A stretch of DNA of 64,000 nucleotides, taken from the NCBI GenBank assembly GCA_921293015.1, contig OV121093.1, forward strand, positions 28,902,622-28,966,621, read 5' to 3'. Shown here piece by piece: positions 12,867-23,830 of the stretch; the first letter of the stretch is position 1; each line of letters opens with the position of its first letter. Below the pieces are notes generated by a model that saw only the letters and a program-made list of their open reading frames with translations, searched no databases and was not told the DNA's origin. Both the position numbers and the translations under genes were made by a program. The stretch comes from Phorcus lineatus (Eukaryota > Mollusca > Gastropoda > Trochida > Trochidae).

Positions 12867-15052
12867 CTAACCAAATTTGTATTTGTGTAAACCTTTTGAC
12901 ACCAACACAACACACAGTTTATCTTCATCAACACACAAACCAGTTGGATATCTTAAACCATCCTTTGATGTCAGAATGTCTCTGATAAACTTTCTTCCGC
13001 TGCTGAGATGAATAACTTTGTGTGTGTTATAGTCAGCTACCAGAATGTCCCCTTTACTGGTGGATGTGATTCCATGTGGATATTTCAATGATCTGTCTCC
13101 AGTAGGTGTGTATATGAATTCAATGTCACCAGACCGAGTCAGACAAATGACAGACTTCAGACCACAGTCTGACACCAGGATAATGCCTTGTCTGGTTACA
13201 TGTATGTAGTGAGGATTAATGAAGCTCCGTTCTATGGCAGGACGTGTTGTGAAGGTCTTCAAGATGGTTCCCTCCATATCAATCAGATCCACAGAGGGTG
13301 GATTATAAGAGCCTGCCACCAGTGTTGACTGATCCAGAGTAGACAGACCCCTGTAGTTCTTACTTGTTTGTATTGTAGACAGGAGTTCCAGGTCAGGAGT
13401 TACAGCAACTGTGATGATACGTTGAGACGAGGGAAGAGACACCGCTACCTTGCCTTCACTGATAACTGTTAAACACCAGGGCTTACCAGACACTTTGAGT
13501 ACACTTGAAGATGACTGTCCTCCTTTAGTGTGAAATGATTTCAGACGTTGAGAGTGACGATCAGCAATAAGAGTGACTTTTGTTCCTGCTACTTTCAAGA
13601 CCAAACCATCTGTAACAATGTCACCCACATTAAGTTTAGCGTCGATAACTCCATCTAATATAGGTGCTGCTGTCAAGTCTATGTTATCAATCTGCTGAAT
13701 GTTTAAATCCATCTTGTTTATCATCACATCCATCATTTCAATCTGTTCCTTCAGTTGAACAAGGTTGTGTTTAAAGCTGATGTCAGCAACATCTGTTCTG
13801 TCCTTCCTCTGTGTCACTGTGACATCTGCTCCTGGTCCAGACGACAGATAAATCTCAAACAGCTGAGCCTCATCCTCCAACTCCAGGGCTTGCTGGATGG
13901 ACTGAGACTGCTGCTGGTACAGCTGTAGAGCCATTTGTTGTGGCTTCATCATCGCCCTCAACTGATCCTTGTCTTGTTCTGTTTGATCATTCACTTTCTT
14001 AATCAGCTGATCTTCCTTCTGTTTCAGTGCGTCAATAGCTTCCTTTATACTTTTCTTAATATCTGATTCAACCTTCGCTCTACCGGTCACTAATGTTTTG
14101 GTTTGAGAATCTAGCTCTTTGATCTGGACATTTGTCAAATCAATTTTACTAGTCAGATTTTGTCGGCTTTCCTGAAGTCTTGATTTGACCTTTGTCAGCT
14201 TAGCCTTGATTGTGATGACCTCTTGACATGTTCTATGAGCAATACTACAGCAGACCGTACACAGTGGTTTGTTACAGTCTTTGCAGTAAAGATTAATTTT
14301 CTCCTCATGTTCATTGCAAATAAAGTTCTTCCTTCGGAGAGGTGATGTTCCTGAATATTTTACAACTTCATGTTTCTTTAAGTTGGGCATTATGCTGTGC
14401 AATTTCAGACATCCACCACAAAACAAGGCTTCACACTCGGAGCACCAGTGTGCGGCTGGAGTTGTCTCCCCTTTTTCTTTGCACACTGAGCAATGGTCAG
14501 GTTCTGGAATACATTAAAGAAAGCCTAGTAGTAATGTCGAGATATCAATATAAAACATTCATGAGAAACAAATTTGGCGGCAATTATTGCTAATTAATTT
14601 GTCCTTAACAATTCGGTATTATCCTGAAATACATAACGACTGTAACTTTAAATATATTATAAAAAACCCGGCTAACTTTCTCATACAGTAAATAGCTTCA
14701 CTCGTGAACTGAATTATGATATATTAACGATAGCTAAGTATCCAGAAAGCAGATATTATCTATGGGTACCTTGTGGGATTGAGTCCATGAGTCCAGTTAG
14801 AAGCAGGCCTGGTTTCAGCTGCCCCGCCCACTCTTCCACAGGTCTGTCAGGGTGAGGTACTGGGGTCTCTTGTCTACACGTTGGACAGGGGATGGACTTG
14901 TTTCTCACAGCTTCTGCTTTAGTCTGTAGATATTTCCCCAAACAGTTCTCACAGAAGGAAGGTTGACACATAAGGGTTACTGGTCGCTGATACACTTCCA
15001 TACACACACTGCAAGTAAGGAAGTCGTCCTGAAGCTTGCCTGCTGTCGCCAT
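12867..15052 (-). CDS. TRIM-NHL-like protein, copy 1, RING His replaced by Pro
   Basis: Predicted E3 ubiquitin ligase of the RING/B-box/coiled-coil class. Coding exons are 15052-14770 and 14503-12867, joined in phase 1 across donor CAAG|GTACCC and acceptor TATTCCAG|AACC, for 639 residues. Domains: RING 14-59; B-box 1 about 99-139 (C99, C102, C115, C118, C123, C126, H130, H139); B-box 2 about 157-187; coiled coil about 190-315; NHL-type propeller about 385-639. The start is MATAGK, because an acceptor (ATTTTCACAG) lies just before its 5' leader. The RING reads C-Q-P-S-F-C where copies 2-4 read C-Q-H-S-F-C, so the one His zinc ligand (residue 31) is Pro. The frame is otherwise open. Ligase activity is doubtful, although adaptor or dominant-negative roles remain possible. 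Confidence 0.88.
14504..14769 (-). other. Coding intron of TRIM copy 1
   Basis: This 266-bp intron splits codon 95. It has a GT donor at 14769-14768 and an AG acceptor at 14505-14504, with a pyrimidine-poor but otherwise acceptable 3' end. The same exon joint occurs in all four copies, which supports the gene models. Confidence 0.85.
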
Positions 15053-15689
15053 TCTTGATCGTAGGTCTGTGAAAATATGTAAACTATTACTGAAACTGAG
15101 ACTTAAATGGATCGTATAAAAGGATAAGTTCTTAGTTAATATCTTCGCTTGAACATTAAATCACAATGAAAGAGACAGATGATGCAAATTATGTTGGTGG
15201 GCGTCCTTAAATTTTGATTTCCAAACATTGACATTTGTCTTGTGAGAGAAAATCAAACTGAAAGATTAAACACAATTATGCATATGAAATAGAGGCAAAG
15301 ACACAGCATCCATATTGCCGCCCGGTCCGCAAATCCATATCAGCCATATCAGACCGGTCTGCAAATCCATATCAATATCAGCCCTTTGGTAACTTTTGGT
15401 TAGAGTTATCTCCCTTTGTGGCGTTTGCTAGCGTCATCAATCAGAATGATTGAGACAGTGAATGGCATTTATGAAGTACTTAATGTTATCTTGAATTTAC
15501 TAGGTACCAAAAAGCATATTTTTCTTACCGTTCTTGATAGTTATTGACATATATAAGTTATCTGAAATAAATTGAACTACCTTATAACGTGACTTGTGTA
15601 GTTTTTCATGTTGGACTGCGGCCCTCGGGCTGATATGAAAGTCTCGGGCTGATATGGTGTATGATATGAAAAATAGCATGTTATAACCT

Positions 15690-16070
15690 CTAAATATTCG
15701 CTATCATAAGATATTTGTCTTCACGTATCAACAAGGGACACTCATACAATCTCTCAACCAACCAACCAAGCTGGAGCGCATATATCACAGTGGTTAGTGC
15801 GTTCGACTTCGGATCAATAGGTCCGTCTTTCGAATGCCGCCAGTGGTTTGGCAACTTTATGTGCAGTAGAGAACTGTTCTTCATGAAGTAAGGTGCAATG
15901 TTTCACTGAGTGTCAGCGCTGTGTCGCCTAGGGTTCGTTTGTTCCAACCAATGCTCTCAGGATTATTGCAATGCATAGCAATAAGTGTTGCAGGCTTTCT
16001 CCCTGCATGATATAAGTGAAAGTGAAGTGGTGACAATACCCAGATCACCTCACCTCACCAACAATCGTTT
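15690..16070 (+). repeat. TRIM upstream duplicon with embedded SINE copy
   Basis: About 15690-15770 matches the flank of TRIM copy 4 (ATTCGCTATCATAAGATAT; GGACACTCA with CTCTCAACCAACC). It is interrupted at about 15770 by a SINE head with an A-box-like GTGGTTAGTGCG and a B-box-like TTTCGAATGCC. The SINE tail has CAATGCATAGCAATAAGTGT, TTTCTCCCTGCA and CACCTCACCTCACC, reaching about 16065. No gene is present, and the minus-strand open frame at 15690-15884 is incidental. Confidence 0.55.
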
Positions 16071-16084
16071 GAACATAAAACACG

Positions 16085-16260
16085 TGAAGCATGCTCTGCA
16101 CGAAGCAAGTGCGTCACACGAGGAGCACGCTTTGCACGTGCAAAATGTCTCTGCTCTCATAGAAGGGCGAGGTCATGTATAGTTTCGCCCCTGTTTTCCG
16201 ACTTATTTCAGTTGTAATGACGTGGTCATATTTGAGATCAATCAATAAAATAAAAACTTT
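16085..16260. repeat. CACGTG-marked element, left half only
   Basis: GAAGCATGCTCTGCACGAAG, then GCACGCTTTGCACGTGCAAA, followed by TTTCGCCCCTGTTTTCCGAC and a TGTAATGACG..GAGATCAATCAATAA segment. These correspond to the left half and mid-section of the fuller copies at 23343-23830 and 46493-46985. The right half is missing, and the duplicon described next starts instead. Confidence 0.55.
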
Positions 16261-16554
16261 CATGAAGCTATGATATAAAAACTTTAAGATAATCGTTTAT
16301 GAAAGAAAGCTATAAAACTTCAATTTTTTACTTTGTTTTTATCTTGGGCCACCTTTGAAAGGCCCTGTTGATTCAAAAGTTTCAACTGTTAGCAAATGTT
16401 AACAGTTAATTATTATCAACACAAGAATATATAAGCTATTTCAAAATCTGATTTTTTTACAATTAGGCACTATGTTTTCCAAAACACTGTTATTTAAATT
16501 GCTTAAACATTTGAAAATGATTTGACAAACACATTGTCAGATTAACTTCAAATA

Positions 16555-18092
16555 AACTGAGTTGCAAAAGAAACTATATGTTTTTATTTTTGAAATTTTC
16601 AAGTTACGTTAATACTTAAAGGAACATTTTCGTAAGTGCAGTATGTGTCCGAACATAGAGAGTAGTAAACATATAGCCAAAACGCAACCTACGCCATGGT
16701 AACGTTATCACGTCATGAAAATGGTAAAGCATGTTTTCTCGTGGTGCACGGAAATGCACGTGCAGAAATTGAGTATAAAAGACACCATCTGCTATCAGAA
16801 ACACATAAAAGTTATGCCGAGACTCACCCAGGAGCAGAGAGAGAGGGCCATTGGTATGGCAAATATGGGCGCCACGCAGGCCCACATTGCAAGAACGTTT
16901 GGCTGCACCCCCCTGACCATTGCAAACTTGTTTCAACGATACAACACAACTGGTGGAACCCAGGACAAACCGAGAAGTGGGAGACCACGTGTCACGAGCC
17001 GACGGGAGGACCGCTACATCCGGAATATCCATCTGCGCAACCGGTTTAAAACGGCGACGTCAACGGCGGCAACAGCTTTGGGTCGACCCATCAGCAGATG
17101 GACAGTGCTTAGAAGATTACGTTCTGCAGGAATCAGAGCCCGGCGTCCACTCCGTTCAATGGCCTTGACCGCGAGGCATCGGCAGAACAGATTGGTCTGG
17201 GCACGACGTGTTCTTCGTTGGCAAGTCAGAAACTGGCAACGAGTGTTGTTTAGTGACGAGAGCAGATTCTGCATGTTTCACAGCGATGGGAGAGAACAGG
17301 TTTTCAGACGTCAAGGCGAACGATTCGCCCCAGTTTGCATTCGTCAGGTTCATCCCTACAACGGACCAAGCGTAATGGTGTGGGGAGGCATTTGCGGTGG
17401 TGACAAAACTGACTTGGTGATAATCCGAGGAAATTTAAATGCAGCTGAATATCGCAGACAGGTTTTAGAGCCAGTGGTGGTACCATTTCTTAACAACCGA
17501 CCCCATGGCACCCTTTTTCAGCACGACAATGCACGGCCCCATACTGCGAGAGCAACCCAGGATTTTCTTAACCAACGAAACGTCCATGTCCTCCCTTGGC
17601 CAGCATGTTCCCCCGATTTAAATCCAATTGAACATTTGTGGGACGAGTTGGGCCGACGACTGCGACTACGCCAACAACCTCCACAAAACATACAGGAACT
17701 CCAACAGGCCTTGATGGAAGAATGGCGTCGTATCCCTGCTAACGTCATCCGACGTCTGACAACTTCCATGAGACGACGTGTACAAGCATGCATTAATGCT
17801 GCAGGAGGTCACATGAGATATTGATTTATTAATTTATCACTGAATTAAACAAATGAAGACATGTTTATGTTGTTGTCATTTTTCTCACTGTGGGAATGTG
17901 TCAAATTTTTGACCCCACACATGTTTGGTGCGTTATAATTTTAAAACCGCAATAGTCAGAAGCATAAAATGTACACCGTGTGAAAGGGCTTTGGTTAACA
18001 AATAACTCCCGAAAAATTAGTCCACATACTTGCAATATTCTGTCTTTTATTCAAGTTTGAAATGGACCTATAGTTTCTTTTGCAACTCAGTT
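16555..18092 (+). mobile_element. Tc1-like DNA transposon, apparently complete
   Basis: The element starts AACTGAGTTGCAAAAGAAAC and ends with the reverse complement of that sequence, giving perfect terminal repeats of at least 24 bp. It is flanked by TA on both sides (16553-16554 and 18093-18094), the Tc1/mariner target duplication. The length is 1538 bp with one intact transposase gene. Paralogous copies of the host site at 19816 and about 63035 hold a single uninterrupted TA, so the insertion boundary is seen directly. Confidence 0.95.
16814..17824 (+). CDS. Tc1-family DD34E transposase
   Basis: Cut-and-paste transposase of 336 residues, predicted to bind the terminal repeats and move the element into TA sites. 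The N-terminal 1-110 carries paired helix-turn-helix-like DNA binding with GRPRV at 57-60. The DDE catalytic triad is D148 (FSDES), D238 (QHDNARPH) and E273 (NPIEHLWDE), with exactly 34 residues between the last two. I chose the ATG at 16814 (MPRLTQ), since homologues start in this style; the frame also extends upstream to 16715 without family-like sequence. There are no stops or frameshifts, so the gene may be functional or very recently so. GC content is higher than in the surrounding DNA, consistent with a separate origin. Confidence 0.95.
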   Translation: MPRLTQEQRERAIGMANMGATQAHIARTFGCTPLTIANLFQRYNTTGGTQDKPRSGRPRVTSRREDRYIRNIHLRNRFKTATSTAATALGRPISRWTVLRRLRSAGIRARRPLRSMALTARHRQNRLVWARRVLRWQVRNWQRVLFSDESRFCMFHSDGREQVFRRQGERFAPVCIRQVHPYNGPSVMVWGGICGGDKTDLVIIRGNLNAAEYRRQVLEPVVVPFLNNRPHGTLFQHDNARPHTARATQDFLNQRNVHVLPWPACSPDLNPIEHLWDELGRRLRLRQQPPQNIQELQQALMEEWRRIPANVIRRLTTSMRRRVQACINAAGGHMRY

Positions 18093-18482
18093 TAGAAAGG
18101 AAATATACACACCTAACCAAATCTGTATTTGCCACCTAAATGTAACGATATCAAAATTATCCGATCTATTTACATGTATATTAGCTGTATAAACGTTTTA
18201 CTATCCATATGTGTCTTTGTCTCTGCTGAAAATAAGTTTCAAATATTATGTTTGAGTTTATGCGCGCCAAAGTCCGGTTTTAAGTTGTTTGCTATCACTT
18301 GACTATCTAAAGAGCATTACAATAGTAGTTTTTATCGAGACATCTATTACTTCTTGATAAAGTATCGGCGTTGCAGTTAATATTTATATTCTTTATTCCT
18401 CCAGAGAAGAGTTACAAGGAAATGCGATCAAAACATGGTGCGTTTGCAAGTATTAATGAAATGCATATATTACAAGTACAAG

Positions 18483-19769
18483 TTAATATCGCTTATAGAC
18501 ACTGACCAAGGAATCAACGTGTCTATTGAGTTCGAAGAGTCCTTTTATGGCTGCTTCAGCAAATCTGTCCTCAGTATTTTGGGTTGATTGTACTGGTGCG
18601 GTGCACGAGAGAAGGCAGCACACTATGTCAAGGTCACTTTCATTGATCAAAGCAGCCGCTACATTGACATCGACGGAGCACCTATCTACAATGGTGCACC
18701 ACATTCTGTCTCTTATTGGTCCAGTTCCTGGACATACACACACAACATGCGTAAGTAAGTCATCATGTTCAGCGTTGCACAAAATACAAGGTCCCTTCAT
18801 CTTGTCAGGTCTCCACACTGCACACAAATGCACCACGAATGCATCAGCAATCTTCAGGTTAGGATGAGTCTTTGCTACAGTCCATGCCTTATGGGGAATG
18901 ATCTCAGGATGGATTCGGCTGAAATGGAGTAAGTCAGGATCTGAGTTGAAGCTATCTTTCTCTAGACTGGAGAGCTCTCTTGACAATCTTCTTCCATGTC
19001 GGCCTGTTGGGAAAAGTGAGATTTCTGCCAAAGTTATCCAAGAAAGTACCAAGGTTGTATTTGGACATGATGCGTTTTATATCGGCGACATAACCAAGAG
19101 TCTTTTGAGTAAATTGGTGTTTCAGCAGGGCCAGCCTGGTTACAAGGACACGTCTTGGGATGAACTTCGCTCTGTTGGTACAAAGAATCCAAGGAACAGT
19201 AGCTTCCTCTTGTCAATCTCAGATTCGAGTGACGTCCACCAATGTAAGGCGTTGCAGATATCAGTCCGCGTAGTACGAGGAAGTCCTTGGGCCATCTTGA
19301 GAGCAGCTCTTTGAGCTCGTTCCAGAGTTAGAACTTCAGCTTTACTGAGCCTAGACCACAGCTCACATCCAAAATGAGCCTTTGGAATACAGACAGATTT
19401 GATAAGGTTGGAGCTGACAATGGGATTTAGTCCTCTAACATGTACACCTCTTCTAAGTAGAGTCATTGCTGAGGATTTTATCTTAGAGGAAGCTTCAAGT
19501 GTCCGGTTCCAAGAGTTGTAGTCCGCTGATAGCATGATTCCAACATGTTTTATTTCTCTGAAGGTTGGAATAACTTTTCCATACATTGTTATGGATATAT
19601 TGGATTTATTGATGGGCCCAAAGGTTAGAACTCTACTCTTTGATGGTGAGAAGGTTAACCTCCAGTTCTCACTATATGCTTCACAGATGGATACCATATG
19701 CTGGAGATTTGCTGCAGTTGGTGCAATGAGGGTAATATCATCCGCTTGTGTAGGTGCTGTAACGTTCAC
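18483..19769 (-). pseudogene. Truncated non-LTR retrotransposon, RT C-terminus to 3' end
   Basis: On the minus strand, 19769-19140 encodes the end of a reverse transcriptase. It holds the palm motif as QADDITLIAP, where functional enzymes usually have Y/F-ADD, and then thumb-like text. The coding frame jumps near 19140 into a frame reading VTRLALLKHQFTQKTLGYVA. It jumps again near 18980 into a frame ending at 18483 that contains a zinc-knuckle-like C-x2-C..H..C (CILCNAEHDDLLTHVVCVC). At least two frameshifts and a missing 5' two-thirds make it dead. The style fits the Jockey/CR1 side of LINEs, but I cannot place the clade. Confidence 0.85.
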
Positions 19770-19785
19770 ATCAAGTATTGTCGAT

Positions 19786-20150
19786 CGACAAACACATTGT
19801 CAGATTCACATCAAATAGAAAGGAAATATACACTCCTAATCAAATCTGTATTTGCCACCTAAATGTAACGATATCAAAATTCTCCGTTCCATTTACATGT
19901 ATATTAGCTATATAAACTTTTTACTATCCATATGTGTCTTTGTCTCTGCTGAAAATAAGTTTCAAATATTATGTTTGAATCTATGCGAGCCAATGTCCGG
20001 TTTTAAGTTGTATGCTGTCACCTGACATATCTAAAGAGCATTACAATAGCAGTTTTTATGGAGACATGTAATACTTCTTGATATCGTATCGGCGTTGCAG
20101 TTACTAGATTATTGATAATAAAGCACCTCCGTTGCGACTTAAACGGGGTG
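19786..20150. repeat. TRIM-flank duplicon copy B, unoccupied Tc1 site
   Basis: About 330 bp repeats 16530-16554 plus 18093-18380 with few changes, then continues as in the copy upstream of TRIM copy 4. It has GATAATAAAGCACC followed by a hairpin in which GCACCTCCG pairs approximately with CGGGGTGC. The TA at 19816-19817 is uninterrupted, so this copy shows the pre-insertion state of the Tc1 site. Copies A and B flank the LINE remnant as direct repeats. Confidence 0.75.
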
Positions 20151-20507
20151 CACTTTAGTTGATACTATGGAGTTGGTATCTTTATAAGTCGAGGAGGATG
20201 CCAATTGTATTTAACAAAGAGAATCGAACTCTAGTGTCTTCAGTGGATTCTTTTTGAAAAATTAATAATAATAATATATGATAAGTAATAGTAATAATGA
20301 TTGTTTAGAAATTTTCAATAATAAAGAGTTTTTTAACCTATGTATGTAGGATGACCTTATCAGCGAGTGATAAGGGTTGGATTAAAAAGCAAATACAAGA
20401 AATATCAAGACAAATTCAATGTACCTTTGCATCGCATATTGTTAGTCTGTCGTTGATGTGATTTGAGAACATTAAAATTGATTAATTGATTAATTAAACT
20501 TATGATT
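20151..20507. other. Duplicon remainder and AT-rich spacer
   Basis: GTTGATACTATGGAGTTGGT and GTCGAGGAGGATGCCAAT match 63695-63745, so the duplicon extends to about 20230. The rest is AT-rich with a TAATAATAATA run and no gene. Confidence 0.5.
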
Positions 20508-20512
20508 CTTAC

Positions 20513-20620
20513 CTTCGCAAATATAGAACCGTTATCCGCCCCCTTGGTATCTTTCACGTGATGTTGTTAGTCACGTGATCTCGTGTCAGTAGTTCATATC
20601 TATCTATCATTGAGGTCAAC
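20513..20620 (-). promoter_or_regulatory. Candidate 5' non-coding exon and E-boxes for TRIM copy 1
   Basis: The minus strand reads GCGAAG|GTAAGAATC, a near-consensus donor at 20513/20512. It is preceded within 60 bp by two CACGTG E-boxes (20555-20560 and 20572-20577), the second as GTCACGTGAT. The first-exon regions of copies 2 and 3 also have a CACGTG about 90-106 bp upstream of their donors. If correct, the first intron of copy 1 is about 5.4 kb and contains the Tc1 and LINE insertions. No transcript evidence is available. Confidence 0.35.
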
Positions 20621-22924
20621 TTGATCCTGTTATCACATGTTATCTATGCAGAGTGTATATTCATAGTTTAGCAAGTGGTTTAATGTATTTATTGGATAGT
20701 GTCTTGAGTATATACATCAGACTCTATGTGAATATAACCGTACAAAACATGGATCCTTTCAAAAATATAAAAAAAAACAGCACAAGTATTAGGAAATATG
20801 AAATGTGACATTTTTATTGATTGAGAAGTGGTTCTTTTTTAAAGTTGAAAATACATATCCGAAGATGGTCAACATAATTTTGGGTAAATGTGGTATCTGT
20901 AGGTGTTGTGTATTCTTTTCTTAAAAAATGTCACTCAACGTATTTTTATCAAACATTTTTGTACTTACTTGATGATGTCAGCAACGCCTTTCTGTAACAA
21001 TACAAGTCGGCTCAATTTGAAACTCTTGTGATGTAGCGAAGCGCAATGTGACGTCATAGCTGCTTGTATACATGGCGTTGTATAGATAGAACAAATCCCG
21101 TTGCAGTTTTCTTGAGTTTAAGCTTAACGTGATGACATAGATGTTTAATTATCTTTAAATTCTAATTTTTTGACACATTGACGCAATAGTCAACATGGGT
21201 CGGCACATGTGATGATTGAATTGATGATTGATTTTTTTCAATTTGGATTGAGAATACAGGTAAATAAGTTGCCAGTCTGTGATGTACTGTATCTGGATCA
21301 AACTCTGGTTACTATCTACATATTTATATAAATATACTCTGTTGACTCATTGTAATCATACACTGTGACGATGATAAATTTGATATTAAAACATTACAAG
21401 TTATATCCAAGGCCCACTATACCGAGTTTGAGGACTGATGTAAATGTTATAACGCAGATGATGAAACGTTACTTATGAAGATATACGACTTATATAAATA
21501 TCCATGTGTGATCTTGTTATTGATAAAAGACGTCTCATGGTCTTGTGATACGAGCTTGTTGTATTGAGTCGGACATCCCGAACAGATGAACATCAAACAA
21601 ATTGTATTAGATATTAAACATATCTAGACCCCTTTCAAACTTAAGTATGTGTTGTAACAAATTAAAATAATAGAATTCAAATTTGTAAACCCTTATCTTT
21701 TATTCACTTACATTATAATTGCTCATCAGAGACACCATTTTAAGATAAAAAAAAATTGAAGGCCCATTGATTGACAAGCAATAGACAACGCACGTGCTGC
21801 CCGTGCAGGTACACGACGCTCGACCTGTCAACCAATCGACTGGATCAGTAGGGATTGCAACACAACATGAAAGCAATGTTATCATTTTGTTGTAGGAAAC
21901 ATATAGTACCATTGATGCGATTCGGTTTGAATGTGTTTTTGCTTTACGATAGTTTTAGTTTTATTTAATTCAAATTAATTCTCTTCGTTAATTAATGCCT
22001 CTAACTTGATAACTTTGACAAAGGTTTTGTTTCATGATGTCAGCGGTATGACACTAGTTTAACATTTCTGTATAAATATTACACTGCAATATCTTTCACG
22101 GGCAAATATTAAATATACATATTAACAAGGTGTAATGATTATACATTTGAACAACAAATAGATAAATAAAGACACGTGTACGTTAATAGTATGAAGGAGA
22201 TCCCTATCATTGTGAGTCTTGTCATTACACACGTATATTCTCATCAATATTCTGTCAGGGGAGAAAATGTGTTTAGACATGCATTAAAAGTTTATTGTCA
22301 ATGCGATGTATTTAACCAGAGGTGTCCCTATCATCGGGGTAATTAGAATTGAATTGATACATTAATATCAGTGAATGAAATCAACAGAGTAATATTAACA
22401 TAAAGAAACTAAATGTCCAACATCTCAAAAGGACTTTGCTGAACAGAATTGTTTACACTACTTTGTACATTAAAGGCTTGCCTAATACATAAACACCTAT
22501 GAAGGACCTAGCTCATCCGCCTTAGCGGGTGATAGCGAAACATACTAAAAATAGATGTTACTTCTTCCTCGACACTCAGCAATATCATATATCAAAAATC
22601 GCCATTATACACCATGTTGTGGACACTAAAAAGATTTTAACATCATTAAATAAAAGAGCCATTTCCAGATCACTAAAATCTATAAATATATTATTTGTCC
22701 TTTGCAAATATTATTAACAACAAAAACTGGAGTCATGGGCTATGTAGCTCGCTACCCTTTGCATTGTTGATGGTTAAGACTAAGTCACACACCTGTTAGT
22801 TCTTCAGGTAAACACCAAAACTGTCACCTAAAAACATAAATCATGATACACAATAAAAAACATATTCTATGAAATGAAAAAGCAATGAGTAACTGTATTC
22901 TACATCATTTCTCTACTGCTGACA
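20621..22924. other. Non-coding spacer with isolated CACGTG motif
   Basis: No gene is supported. At about 21773-21832 a GC-richer patch reads CAATAGACAACGCACGTGCT, GCCCGTGCAGGTACACGACG, then CTGTCAACCAATCG. It may be a diverged relative of the CACGTG element family. Flanking sequence is AT-rich. Confidence 0.4.
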
Positions 22925-23010
22925 AAGTTGCTGAGCTTGGCGGGATTGGAACCACAGACTTCTTGATCAAAACCGAACGCGCTAGCCACTACACTATCCC
23001 GCCCTAAACC
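22925..23010 (-). repeat. tRNA-like SINE head
   Basis: On the minus strand: GGCGGGATAGTGTAGTGGCT, AGCGCGTTCGG, TTTTGATCAAG and GTGGTTCCAATCCCGCC. Boxes A and B of a tRNA promoter are recognisable, but the T arm and 3' acceptor strand do not fold properly. I call a tRNA-derived SINE head, not a tRNA gene. Confidence 0.6.
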
Positions 23011-23029
23011 AACAACAAAATATGGTCTC

Positions 23030-23290
23030 ACAATTACAAATTTGGATCACGTAAGTCTAAGGTACATCCACAAAAAATCCCCAATATTCCCAACATTCTT
23101 TGAGAAAAAATTATAAAATTTACGTTGTCTGACGTTGTTTAACGAAACCGGACAATGAGCCGTACCATACGATCATCTGAGCTTTTAGATATTGTCAGCT
23201 TAAAAGTTAATCTGTGTTTGAAGGAAGATTTATATTTTTAGACTGTTTTGAGTATGTCATGTTTTAAAGGTAGAGTGCCAATGTCACATG
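23030..23290. repeat. 3' flank duplicon of TRIM copies 2 and 3
   Basis: TACAAATTTGGATCAC, the CCGGACAATGAGCC block and the TTTTAGATAT.TCAG.TTAAAAGT block occur in the same order at about 46110-46270, 3' of TRIM copy 3. It is non-coding and marks the distal edge of a shared duplication. Confidence 0.65.
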
Positions 23291-23342
23291 TCCAACATTC
23301 TACGACTGATTAGTAAAACCTTTGGAGGAGAAATATACAAGA

Positions 23343-23830
23343 GTCAACAAGAGTTTGAGGAAAACAGGCATGAAGCATGTGCTGCACGTGCCAAGCTTGC
23401 TCATTTCACACGGGACTGCACGTGCAAATTGTCATTGCCCTTTCGAAAGATGGTTTTTCTTATAGTCAAGTAGAGTTTTGCGCCCATTTCCTTATCTTTT
23501 ACTTGTAGTAGTAATATCATTGTAGAGGTCAAACAATAATGGAACATGTTATCATAACAAAATTAAAAAACAGAGTTGTAAATGAAACCTACATTAATAA
23601 CTTTCCCATTCTCCTTTAAATGTTTCACCCTTTAAAAGGTCTCTCTTTATATAACCCTTCTATTTCTCTTCGTATGAAATTCCTACAGATACCGGTGGAA
23701 AATCTCACTCTTACTATTTCAACTACATCCCGGTAGTTTGCTTCCTCGGCACTGATTCACCAGACACGACAGCGGAGATGACTCTGCCTGAACTGCACGC
23801 TTTTCACGTGCTGCCCGGGAGTTGTTTATA
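23343..23830. repeat. CACGTG-marked dispersed element, copy E2
   Basis: Left block: GGCATGAAGCATGTGCTGCA, CGTGCCAAGC and CTGCACGTGCAAATTGTCAT. Middle: GTAGAGTTTTGCGCCCATTT, CTTTTACTTGTAG and GAGGTCAAACAATAA. Right block: CACTGATTCACCAGACACGA, then GAACTGCACGCTTTTCACGT followed by GCTGCCCGGG. It lies 344 bp past the stop codon of TRIM copy 2. The copy at 46493-46985 is nearly collinear. Confidence 0.75.

Larger units (their letters stand above)
16260..18480. repeat. TRIM-flank duplicon copy A, split by a Tc1 element
   Basis: The segment 16260-16554 plus 18093-18380 matches 62190-63290 upstream of TRIM copy 4. Landmarks are AAGATAATCGTTTATGAAAG, GGCACTATGTTTT.CCAAAA, GAAAGGAAATA.ACAC, TTTGCCACCTA.ATGTAACGA and TATGTGTCTTTGTCTCTGC. 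The part from GACAAACACATTG onward is present again at 19786-20115. It is non-coding. It shows that the intergenic DNA was duplicated together with the TRIM genes. Confidence 0.75.

Noticed and set aside
16696-17793. Several 60-138 codon frames overlapping the transposase
   Set aside because: Shadow frames of the GC-richer Tc1 gene. Only the DDE frame has family motifs.
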